The position numbers and the translations under genes were made by a program. 17,314 nt of DNA, from contig JANBQC010000590.1 in NCBI GenBank assembly GCA_027576995.1, positions 1 through 17,314 of the forward strand, written 5' to 3'. The notes below the pieces were generated by a model. That model saw only the letters and a list, made by a program, of their open reading frames with translations. It was not told the DNA's origin and made no database searches. Source of the DNA: Dimargaris cristalligena (Eukaryota; Kickxellomycota; Dimargaritomycetes; Dimargaritales; Dimargaritaceae). Numbering within the stretch: position 1 is the stretch's first letter; every line of letters begins with the position of its first letter. Of this stretch, positions 9,979 to 17,314 are shown piece after piece.

Positions 9979-10179
9979 TCGGCCCCATGTTCACCATTTC
10001 TCTTCAACGACAATACCCTCCTCAATGTTACGGGTTCGACTACCGGCCAAGCGACCGCTACCCAAAGCCCGCCTATTTTTAACCAATGCACCACGTGTCT
10101 CGGAGACGACCCTTGCTATATCCCCGCCCATACCAACAGCTCGAGACTCAAGGCCGTGGTGGGTCGTTTGATAGTCTAA
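9979..10179 (+). pseudogene. Exon-like fragment of a secreted-type protein
   Basis: One plus-strand frame between stops at 9976-9978 and 10177-10179 has good coding composition but no ATG. It reads with N-glycosylation sequons (NVT, NSS), a CTTC motif, DDPCYIPAHTNSS, and ends RLKAVVGRLIV. Cysteines and sequons suggest an extracellular protein. No acceptor AG lies between the upstream stop and the protein-like part, so it does not join easily to an upstream exon. An open, less protein-like frame overlaps it from 9842. Either it is a gene remnant, or the start and intron lie where I cannot place them. The family is not recognised. Confidence 0.35.
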
Positions 10180-10317
10180 AGGCCATTTGGGTTGCGAAAT
10201 AGGGTTAACAACTTATTTATATAATTACAACTTCTGCTAGGGTCCGGTTCGCGTAACTCGAAACCAATGCAAGTTTCCCAGATTTACCGACCGCGTGTCC
10301 AAGCATAGAGGGTATTT

Positions 10318-10602
10318 TTACGTTAATCTGTGAATAAATATCACAGCTGCTTTTACTTCACTCACTAGTTGATTGTCCTTAATAAAAATATGCCCAATTA
10401 CCAACCATTTCGCTTCCTGGCTTACGAGCCTGTTATACCCCCCAACTTGTCCCCTGTTGGTCAGCTTACCGTTAAGAACGACCAGTGAGGGGTAATCACA
10501 CTGATTCAGGTCAGGCTTCTCACCAGGGTGTGAACATACCCGGCCTTGGAGAAAAAGGGGAAGGGCCATCTTCCCCATTTGGTTATAAAATAAATGATCC
10601 AT
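10318..10602 (-). pseudogene. Possible LRR-family fragment (copy B), 94 codons open
   Basis: An intact minus-strand frame starts at ATG 10602 and ends at TAA. Its middle reads YPSLVVLNGKLTNRG, like an LRR strand, and its end reads KWLVIGHIFIKDNQL. The latter resembles GWPVFAIGHIPVKV in the fragment at 12163-12606. It lies about 500 bases downstream of the HPTD block at 10884-10994, nearly the spacing seen between the matching blocks of the plus-strand copy (16582 and about 17060). I therefore read it as the 3' piece of the same broken family member. It could instead be a free-standing small protein of unknown function; no signal peptide is seen. Confidence 0.4.
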
Positions 10603-10883
10603 AGTGGTTAATTAGCAGTGTAGGTTAGCAAAAAGACGTGGTAAGTGCTCATATAGGCCCTCTCTAATAATAGCAGAATTGTTTCGGGCCACATGCTAAT
10701 AATCCAGATATATATATACTGTTCTCCCCTGTTAGAAGCTGCAAGTGACAATGCAGCTTCTCGGACCTGAGTTGGCTTTAATACCTAGAATCCCAAGAAA
10801 TGTCTCTAGTCCTCCATCCTCGTCCACCGACAACCCATTTCACCTATGAAACCAGAGCATTGTCCCTGACTGGGAATTCGCCC

Positions 10884-10994
10884 TCACATAGTTTCTTCAC
10901 TTGGAAGGACAATCACTTGTGACAGTTGTGTGTCTATATATGGGGGAGGTTCAACTAAGCCGTATGGCGAAAAATCCGTTGGATGAGACCAAAT
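10884..10994 (-). pseudogene. LRR-family block HPTD...LVEP (copy B)
   Basis: Just below a TAG at 10995-10997 the minus strand reads SHPTDFSPYGLVEPPPYID and stays open to a TGA at 10884-10886. The DNA (about 10935-10989) matches 2155-2210 and the reverse complement of 16577-16632 along nearly its whole length, mostly differing by transitions. Upstream, near 11145-11105, a weaker match to the EIRPSCI block is present (GNGQPKSGYLY). It is a fragment with no start codon. Confidence 0.55.
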
Positions 10995-11290
10995 CTATTG
11001 CTTCACTGATACTAGTGGGGGCCTAATGCCTGAATTGGAAAATACTTAACCAGGTCAATAATACACAAGGTCTAACTAATAAAATATATTTGTTTATTTT
11101 TATCTATAAATATATCAATATAAATAGCCTGACTTGGGTTGGCCATTTCCAGGCATGGGCCCATCCCCCACCTAACTTCGCATGGTCACCCTGGCCAATA
11201 TAACTACAGAGTACCGTCTAGAGTAGCATAGGTTGCAATACTCTTAATTTGAATTTCCTTTCAAACATAAAGACGAGTAAAAGCTAGGGA

Positions 11291-11473
11291 CTACAGGTTA
11301 GAGATGGTTCTCGGGATACGAGAGTAAGACCCCTTAGGATGTTGACGAAGATATCGCAAGTGTTCACCAATACAAAAATAATTGCCGTCTTTACCATTCC
11401 ACTCTTTAACACAGGGCACGCAACTCCAGTTAACACTCATCATTAAGTAATACATGCACCTATAACAGTACAA
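11291..11473 (-). pseudogene. Short protein-like frame, unknown
   Basis: A 60-codon minus-strand frame with Cys, Trp and charged residues (NWSCVPCVKEW; GEHLRYLRQHPKGSYSRIP) and good codon balance at its end. It may be an upstream piece of copy B of the LRR family, since it lies on the same strand just before it, but I see no clear repeat unit. No signal peptide or domain is recognised. Confidence 0.25.
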
Positions 11474-11719
11474 TTACCGATTAAACATTGGTTCGCATTA
11501 CATAGCTCATAAAAGTAACAGAGGGAAGTGAATTAATCGCTTTAATTCTTTATTGCGGGCATAATTAAATGGGGTTAAATGAATTTTTCCGATACATCCT
11601 AATAAACAATCGCCAAAGCATCCCCCATCTTATAAAGACGGCCAATAAATCCCCGACGTGTTGGCCTGGTACAAAAACATTGTCATGGGTGGGAATATTC
11701 CATAACCAAATCAATCAGC

Positions 11720-12016
11720 TCATTTTTTGATGAGGAACCCCTGGCCTTCGCTCGCGAAATAGCAAAAACCACCCAATCTGTCACAATAACGCTGTTCGAT
11801 CATCACATCTGTGGAAAGGGGAGTTTCGGGCCCCCATAGTATTAGAATGGTGGGCGGGCCAACGATTGGGGCCGTATATGTCAAATCCGTAGCAGCTGAG
11901 GCCTGGTCAATCGGTGGAACGGGTTGGCCATGAACTAATAAAGTATCTCTAGCACTAATAAGAGCTATGCCCACTGCAAGAAACGTGGTGGCTATATGGG
12001 AGTACTTGTGCCCCAT
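11720..12016 (-). CDS. Putative small secreted protein, 98 residues
   Basis: The frame begins at ATG 12016 with a signal-peptide-like segment (charged start, then hydrophobic FLAVGIALISA, about residues 13-23) and continues with a Pro/Ala/Thr-rich region and PPTILILWGPETPLSTD. Two Cys lie near the end (CDRLGGFC). A pyrimidine-rich leader and a TATA-like stretch (12162-12175) precede it, so a promoter is plausible. In the overlapping +1 frame the sequence reads WVVFAISRAK and then, after 30 codons, EYSHP, like blocks of the LRR-family fragments. The last third may therefore be a shifted frame or an unrecognised intron. Function unknown; a secreted effector-like protein is one possibility. Confidence 0.4.
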   Translation of the reverse strand: MGHKYSHIATTFLAVGIALISARDTLLVHGQPVPPIDQASAATDLTYTAPIVGPPTILILWGPETPLSTDVMIEQRYCDRLGGFCYFASEGQGFLIKK

Positions 12017-12162
12017 TATTACAGAGGAAGGGCACTTTACCTGGGTAAAGATTCAAAGGGCATGGTAAATACAGCCAAAAACAAAGGAGGGGCAATGGGA
12101 AATAGAAGAGAAAGTGGAACAAGTTGATTGGCGAGGTTACCACAAAGTTTGGAAGTAGGATA

Positions 12163-12606
12163 TTATATAAATAGGTAAATACGTCTGTAAGTAGAGAGGG
12201 TATCACGTATATAAATGGCGCCGAGTGGATGTGAAGTAGCTACAGTGTATGTGGCGAGTGAAGCGGTGCTTAATTCACGAAGTACTGGGCCGATGTTCCC
12301 CTTTTTATGTAAAGGTTTAAACCAAGATCGCGACACATCACATTTAAGGATTTTGTGTTGGTGACTTTCCTGCATTATACGAAAGGACATCGCCCCCCTA
12401 TAACTATTAGCCAACTGGTTGGCCCCGTGGCTATCCACCTTTACCGGTATGTGACCTATAGCGAACACGGGCCAGCCACTGTTGATTGTATATCCGCCGT
12501 TCGATGATTACATGCTTCAGCAGGGAGTAGTTCTTCCCATTCTTAAAAACAGCTGATAGTATTCATAATCGCCCGGATATCGAATAATGTATGTACAAGC
12601 GGGCAT
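12163..12606 (-). pseudogene. Decayed gene with two in-frame stops, LRR-family-like
   Basis: One minus-strand frame from ATG 12606 to a stop at 12163 is protein-like throughout except for TGA at 12517-12519 and TAA at 12508-12510. Before the stops it reads TYIIRYPGDYEYYQLFLRMG; after them GGYTINSGWPVFAIGHIPVK, then KILKCDVSRSW, an LRR-like strand comparable to HLEKCHMTNTATL in the plus-strand copy at 15921-16169. The two stops lie within 12 bases and no splice donor removes them, so a dead copy is the simplest reading. The family match is weaker than between copies A, B and C. Confidence 0.4.
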
Positions 12607-12870
12607 GAAAAATGATCGCGGTATTCTACTTCGCTATACTTGAGCTAAATCATGATATTAAATGTTCGACTTGCAGTTCTAATATGAACATAAGTATTTT
12701 TTACTCCGTTATTCGTGACCATATAAAGCTCATATATATGGGAAATTGAGCGTAACCAGTAGTAGTTCAATGTAACTGCAAAGGGTTTGGGATGAAAGTT
12801 CACGATTGGTACAACGCTACACTTTTATTATCGAGACGGAAATTATGTGCATCCATGGCCCTTGTATAAG

Positions 12871-13760
12871 TTACCAATGAGGTAGTGTCCCATTGAGGAG
12901 GGCCCCCGTCTTTATTGACCAACGGCAGTCATTCAATGTAGAGCCAGTTAACCTTATAGACTGCTCTATACCCTTTTTATACTTTAGTTTTTTTTTAGCT
13001 GGGGCTCCCCCTTCTTCACATCTTGCTCTGCACCTGCACCCCCTCCCTCTATATATTGCATTCAAATTCTCTTTTTCCGCTTTTCATTTTCTTCCTTTTC
13101 GTTTTACCCATATTATAACACTAGGGCGAGAGGAGTCGAGTTACTAAATAGTGTAGGACCATTGCATATGAAATTTTAAAAGTATGATATTTATCTTATT
13201 GAATCATAAGTAAAACCCGAGATGACATCGGTCTATTACCCACTTTATGCCCCAGGTTCAATATTGGGGTCTATTAGGCCATTAACTATTCGCCGCTTGC
13301 TTGATAGCGTATCCTCGGAGACGGCGTCGTGTGATCTCTCCATTTTCTGGGCATAAATACCAACACTAAGTAATTGCAATATCACAGCCTCCAGTCTACT
13401 GGTCCCACGTCATTATGGATCGAAATTAGTGAAGTAAACTTGTATGTAGATAACAATCCCTTATACATACACCTTAGTAAGTAATTACCAGTTGAGATGG
13501 TTTCCAGAGGTATATTCGATATAAGTCTGCTTGTGTGTGCTTTTGGTAAATTCAAATTGGTTAACTACCGGGACATGGCATATAGTGTAACCGAGCATAT
13601 CGAATAGGACAGGGAGAGCTTTTGAGACATACTTAAAGATGCAGAGCTGGGTAGGTAATGAAATATTAAGATGGCACTCTAAACCGGAAGAATAAATTTA
13701 GTGGTTTGTTTAAAGGCACCGGACAATAATCGGTGACTTGGGCGGTATATTTTACCCTTT
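12871..13760. other. No gene seen; pyrimidine-rich tract
   Basis: From about 12960 to 13110 the plus strand is a pyrimidine-rich tract with TATATATT near 13050, like a promoter and leader, but no convincing coding frame follows it. The rest is AT-rich without clear repeats. It may be the front end of a lost gene. Confidence 0.4.
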
Positions 13761-14134
13761 TGAGTTGAGGTGCCGTTCTTGTGTGGTTGGAGGGGGGGGA
13801 GTCAGATAGACACCGACATAGTCCAGCGGGTCCCCCTCACCCAGGAGAGGGGTACTGTGAGGTGGATTGGCCTCTCACCCATGAAGAATAGCGGTTCCCC
13901 TCTGTTGCAATTGGAGCTACTAGAACCGAGTATAGTGGTCCTTTGACTGCGAGAGGGCATAGGAGTGTTAATAGAGGGGCCGCTGAGGCACCTAGCAGTA
14001 CCCAAGCACCCTCTGGCAGTAGGCCTGTGGCCAGGATAACAACTACCGCAACCGAGGCACACCCTGGAGAAGGCGGGACTGCTATTATTGCCAGGGTTAA
14101 CCCAGAGCCGACTCCTGCAGTTGAGCCAGGGTGA
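13761..14134 (+). pseudogene. GC-rich coding-like patch, two frames
   Basis: This stretch is visibly richer in GC than its surroundings. One plus frame (after a TGA at 13761-13763, ending at TGA 13944-13946) reads TDIVQRVPLTQERGTVRWIG and LLQLELLEPS, with the GxVRxxG...LELxEP pattern that recalls a CAP-Gly domain. The next frame takes over at 13943 and is a Ser/Thr/Pro/Ala-rich linker ending at 14134. A frame change in the middle and no start codon suggest a remnant, perhaps of a retroelement or of a captured gene. CAP-Gly is a weak guess. Open frames on the opposite strand here are shadows of the composition. Confidence 0.3.
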
Positions 14135-14204
14135 TAGCTCCACCCCAATAATAAAAGAGATACCTGCTCGGCCTCACTGACTTCTCGGGTACCTCAACCT
14201 CTGA

Positions 14205-14214
14205 TATAAAAAGG
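14205..14214 (+). promoter_or_regulatory. TATA box candidate TATAAAAAGG
   Basis: A strong TATA-like element about 70 bases after the GC-rich patch, followed by a C/T-rich stretch and an AATAAA at 14327. No coding frame follows. Such an order (coding end, TATA, AATAAA) is what a retroelement LTR would show, but no paired copy or TG...CA ends could be found. Confidence 0.3.
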
Positions 14215-14339
14215 AAGGACAGTTCGGTATAACAAGGTCCTTCAGCTGACTATTGCCCCCATTTGTCCACAACCTATACTCGCTCTGTAACTCGCTTACC
14301 ACCTTACCTAAATGTATTAATAAACCTTAGTATACCTAT

Positions 14340-14892
14340 TTAAAACTCGCTGCACTCGTTTACTAGCAGGAGTAAGGGTAGGTCTTATTCGTTTTATTTA
14401 CCAGTGGGTGTTGGGTGATAAGAACTAGAACTGTTAAACCCCAACAAAACTGTGTTAGCACATACCCTACCATGACTAAATAGACATTTGGTCAGCGGTA
14501 ATTAAGGTCTAGGTCCGGGTCAAAAAGGATTAGTATTTCACATACTTATGGCGATGGCGTGACAGTAATGTCGGATAACCAAAGCGTTATAGGAGTCTTG
14601 TAAAATGGTCTGAATGGGCATATAAAATGTAATATTCTACCGGTTATTTATACAATATTATCAACAGACTGGCATGTCCAATATTAAAGAAAAATTTAGG
14701 CTAATAAAGGGGAGGAATAAGTTTGTTGTGCTATATTGATGTCTACTAAATGCATTAACGTCTATACAAGAGAAATTTTAGGTGACATATCGAAGTAGTG
14801 GAGACGCGGGAGTTGAATAATACTCGTGTATACTATGCTAATGATGTGTATTTAAAAATATATAGGAATGTTGGACGTTGGTCGCCGGAGAG
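14340..14892. other. No gene seen
   Basis: AT-rich DNA with stops in all frames and no repeats I can detect. The last 100 bases are the 3' flank of the secreted protein gene read on the minus strand. Confidence 0.5.
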
Positions 14893-15126
14893 CTATTTCT
14901 TCTTACCGAAAACACCTGCAATTTTATGAATACCCTTTTTAGCAACTCCCACCAAGGAATCCTTAACCTTTTGAAGTCCGGATCTAGGGGCGGGGGGTGC
15001 TTTTTTAAACACAGAAAAACCATTGCTATCTAAACTTTCAACATAACCAGAGACCGGTGCACCATGTACTTGGCTGGCGACGGCAATAATGGCGAGTAAA
15101 ACGGCGAAAACGAAGGAAAAGTTCAT
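14893..15126 (-). CDS. Small secreted cationic protein, 77 residues
   Basis: ATG 15126 has an A at -3 (CAAC before ATG) and is preferred to ATG 15138 upstream in frame. Residues 1 to about 23 form a clear signal peptide (MNFSFVFAVLLAIIAVAS), probably cut near VHGA. The mature part (about 54 residues) has no Cys. Its first half is neutral and ends in a proline hinge (KKAPPAPRSG). The last 28 residues mix Lys with Val/Leu/Ile at helical spacing (QKVKDSLVGVAKKGIHKIAG), giving an amphipathic cationic helix like many membrane-active peptides. A pyrimidine-rich leader and a TATATA near 15331-15340 lie upstream. The last codons contain GGTAAGA, a good splice donor, so a further exon is possible. The family is not recognised; secretion is well supported, activity is not. 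Confidence 0.6.
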   Translation of the reverse strand: MNFSFVFAVLLAIIAVASQVHGAPVSGYVESLDSNGFSVFKKAPPAPRSGLQKVKDSLVGVAKKGIHKIAGVFGKKK

Positions 15127-15303
15127 GTTGAGTAGCATGGAAAGAATGGGGTAGGAAAAATTTGGGGGAGAGTGGGGGATGGGGTATTCGAAGTGGAGCT
15201 AGTAGACTATTAAGTCGGGTAATGAAGTCTATGGAGCTATACGTAGTGGGATATCGATGGCTAAATGGGAAATAAATGTAATTCTAACTGGTGAAATGCC
15301 GGT

Positions 15304-15704
15304 GTGGGAGTAGGACGGTCGCCACGGGTCTTATATATTTTCAACTTATCGAATTGCCCGCTTGCATGGGCCGGCCTTCCCATGTCCACAGGCAAGGGGC
15401 GAGCAAGCCCGTTACTGCTTGACGTTTTGCCGCCGTTCCGCCAGTACAAAGACTGTTTAGGGGATCGGTTCAATTCTGCGAAAATACGAAAACCTCATTT
15501 GCTAAAGAATCCCGGTGGTTAAAAACCAACTCCCGCTCGACTGTCACATCTATATTTCACCCGAAGTCGCATATAGCTGTGGGTGGTTTTGTCCATGTCC
15601 AAGAGCAGGTTGGAGAGTCACTCTACCATATTCTCTGGAAAATAGACCAGTATCCCGGCAACCAATATGAGCGCCAATTAAATGGCCCATCCTCTATTGT
15701 TTAA
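15304..15704 (+). pseudogene. LRR-family gene, 5' part, two frames (copy C)
   Basis: A plus frame from 15304 reads PLLLDVLPPFRQYKDCLGDRF around 15405-15470, spaced like an F-box start, and stops at 15522. A second frame (15423-15704, no ATG, 93 codons) carries on with better composition: FAKESRWLKTNSRSTVTSIF, HIAVGGFVHVQEQVGESLYH, then ILWKIDQYPGNQYERQLNG, before a TAA. The overlap with a change of phase suggests a frame break near 15480-15520, or an intron I cannot place. F-box plus LRR would mean a substrate receptor of an SCF ubiquitin ligase; the F-box call is weak. An opposite-strand frame (15473-15261) also lies here and overlaps the promoter of the secreted peptide gene. Confidence 0.4.
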
Positions 15705-15786
15705 CAATGTGTCAAAGGAAAATGGGGCTTTGTTATGAAGAGCATAAAGTAAGGATCCCCGCTTATTTAACGGAGGGTAATATGAG

Positions 15787-16169
15787 ATGAGGATACACAC
15801 CAAATGTCTGGAGGATTACGCACCATCGTCCTCCCCTATCCATCGCCATAATATCACTCGAGAGAACAATAACCAGCATGTGGGTACTTTCCCTCACCTC
15901 GCTATGCTCTCGCTGACCCGATGACTAGCTCGACTGGCAATATATTGGTGGCGACTTTCACTGGAATGGGACTGATAATCCGTTCCACAAAGAATTTAAA
16001 ACCTCCAATAAAGCAAAGTCATTTAGAGAAATGCCATATGACCAACACGGCGACTCTGCCTCGTAATAGAGAGGGCCCCACGGGAAGGGTGCGTAATCCT
16101 CGGACGCTAGAGCTGAGGCTCAGTGGATGGGCTCTTAAGCAGCGCCTGCTATATCCCCCCAGTGTTTAA
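15787..16169 (+). pseudogene. LRR-family gene, repeat region (copy C)
   Basis: A frame from ATG 15787 to TGA 15922-15924 ends in FPHLAMLSLTR, a typical LRR strand. The next frame starts with ATG 15921, overlapping that stop in the bases CGATGAC, and runs to 16169 with HLEKCHMTNTATLP and PRTLELRLSGWAL, again LRR-like. The overlapping stop and start with a phase change mark a frame break inside a once continuous repeat domain. Near 16186-16257 a third frame reads LEAP...NNYTYGGIPL, matching LEALYL...NEVYFGIFIL of copy A. Confidence 0.5.
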
Positions 16170-16478
16170 TCCATCGCCCATACCGGCATTTCCCCGCCGA
16201 TTGGAAGCTCCCTAGCCCCCTAATAATTATACCTACGGTGGAATTCCTCTACATTAGTCAGCGACAGCCGTTGTATGAATAGCCCTACATTTTCGGGCGA
16301 GGATTGTGTGTGACGAACTGATATAGGGTAATAGATCTAGTGGGCATACTAATGGCTTTCCCCTTGCAACAGTAGCCAATATGTCTTTCTGCACCAGCTG
16401 TAAAGCCGGTAATTAGATAATCCTGCTATATGACTATTATTCACATCTCCCGCTTCCTTCACATATATTTGACTTACA

Positions 16479-16635
16479 ATGTTCTATATGGATGAAATTC
16501 GGCCCAGTTGTATAAAGCTTTACATGGTATGTGTATGGGACAACATATAGAAAATTTTTATTTAACCTGATGGAATTGCCTCATCCAGCGGACAATTCGT
16601 CATACAGCTTGGTTGAACCTCTCCTATATATTTAA
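16479..16635 (+). pseudogene. LRR-family gene, conserved EIRPSCI and LVEP blocks (copy C)
   Basis: The frame 16479-16550 reads YMDEIRPSCIKLYMVCVWDN and stops at TAG. A second frame, 16570-16635, reads HPADNSSYSLVEPLLYI and stops at TAA. Both blocks match copy A on the opposite strand (2305-2153) in order and spacing. Among codons that differ in the first block several are synonymous (ATT/ATC, CGG/CGA, AGT/AGC, TAC/TAT) and others conservative (Lys/Arg, Leu/Phe, Val/Ile). The two blocks lie in different phases in both copies, so either both share a break or an intron separates them. Confidence 0.6.
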
Positions 16636-16908
16636 ATATTAGTCAAGTGACTATTGACATGTCGGAACTAGGTGATAATTGGCATGATAATGATGTCTAC
16701 TTGAATGTAGGTTTTAAATAAAATATAATAGGCAACTGTAGGAAGTAGTCGTCAAGATAATGACAGTAAAATTTTCGCAGTTTAGTTCAGTGGGAGCCAA
16801 GAAATTGATTCACAGTACCCACTGTAATAACGAAGCGAGCCCCACTGGCAGCGACAAGGCATTAGAAAAATGGTAGGACTTATCCTAATAAATAATTGGT
16901 GGGAGTAG

Positions 16909-17160
16909 TTGGCAAGAACAGGCCGGATAGTTCATACAACTATAGAACCATGTAAGTACACATCTCACCAGAATTACGGTGACTTGTATCAACTGCAGCT
17001 GAGGAATGTGGCTAGTTCAAACAGAGTCAGCCTTTCACAGATTAATAGCTACAACGTACTGGTTTTGTCAGATATTCCGCAGGCTGAATTAAGCTTGGAA
17101 TATGGCTTGAATGTAAATATAAAATGTATATTCTACTATTTAATCATGCAATGCATCTGA
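16909..17160 (+). pseudogene. LRR-family gene, 3' part (copy C), 83 codons open
   Basis: This frame starts just after an in-frame TAG (no ATG at its head) and runs to TGA at 17158-17160. It reads KYTSHQNYGDLYQLQLRNV and YNVLVLSDIPQAELSLEYG; the latter resembles the LRR-like block at 1880-1850 of copy A and YPSLVVLNG of copy B. It lies about 270 bases after the LVEP block, consistent with the 3' part of the same gene. A GTACTG inside could be a donor, but no exon beyond is seen. The remaining 150 bases of the window hold nothing recognisable. Confidence 0.4.
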
Positions 17161-17314
17161 CTAGCCGTCATTCCTAGTATCAATAGGAGGTGCAGGTTAG
17201 TCGGGGCAAGAATTGGGTTTATTGAGAAGGATTAATATTGTTGTGGCCGGGCCTGCTTAAACTCTAATAGCATATCCCGGCCAAACTATTTTTAGTTTAG
17301 AAAAGATGAAGAAC

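Noticed and set aside
12893..13147. 84-codon plus-strand frame
   Set aside because: Phe/Leu/His/Pro-rich product of a pyrimidine tract; not protein-like.
13802..14148. Two 100-residue minus-strand frames
   Set aside because: Low-complexity Gly/Pro/Leu-rich products opposite the plus-strand coding-like patch; no promoter or conserved pattern.
10935..16632. Inverted repeat of about 50 bases at 10935-10989 and 16577-16632, like the ends of a 5.7-kb transposon
   Set aside because: The repeat extends inward only with coding-type similarity, a third copy sits at 2155-2210, and all three translate to HPTD...LVEP on the strand of their LRR fragments. It is a gene-family block, not a terminal repeat.
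1..17314. CRISPR array, bacterial operon or phage module
   Set aside because: No regularly spaced repeats, no ribosome binding sites, and the genes have spliceosomal introns.

Overview
This window looks like nuclear DNA of an intron-bearing eukaryote, most likely a fungus, and I lean towards an early-diverging lineage. The evidence is AT-rich intergenic DNA, GT-AG introns of about 200-370 nt, a fungal-type ALG5, small secreted proteins behind pyrimidine-rich leaders, and a true Tubby-domain gene. The lineage is inference from gene content only. No rRNA, tRNA, CRISPR array, bacterial operon or viral gene is visible.

Layout. Positions 1-3490 are mostly gene debris on the minus strand: pieces of a leucine-rich-repeat (LRR) gene broken by stops and frame changes. 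Positions 4168-6314 (+) hold a four-exon Tubby-like protein whose exons I could join in phase (486 residues). Positions 7198-9025 (-) hold a three-exon ALG5, the ER dolichyl-phosphate beta-glucosyltransferase (388 residues). The two genes converge, with about 0.9 kb of low-complexity DNA between them. Beyond the ALG5 promoter lie an exon-like fragment (9979-10179, +), more LRR-family debris on the minus strand (10318-12606), one possible 98-residue secreted protein (11720-12016, -), a GC-rich coding-like patch (13761-14134, +) beside a TATA box, and a small secreted cationic protein (14893-15126, -). Positions 15304-17160 (+) hold another broken LRR gene.

The main non-obvious result is that the debris on both sides belongs to one gene family. 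Copies on the minus strand (926-3366; 10318 to about 11150) and on the plus strand (15304-17160) carry the same blocks in the same order: an EIRPSCI block, then an HPTD...LVEP block, then an LRR-like strand. Where two copies can be aligned base by base, many changes are synonymous or conservative, so the family was under protein-level selection before these copies decayed. A fourth, weaker set lies at 11640-12606 (-).

The two intact genes are not functionally linked in any way I can see. ALG5 makes the glucose donor for N-glycan assembly in the ER. Tubby-like proteins bind phosphoinositides at membranes. The small secreted proteins and the decaying LRR family are the accessory, fast-evolving part of the window.
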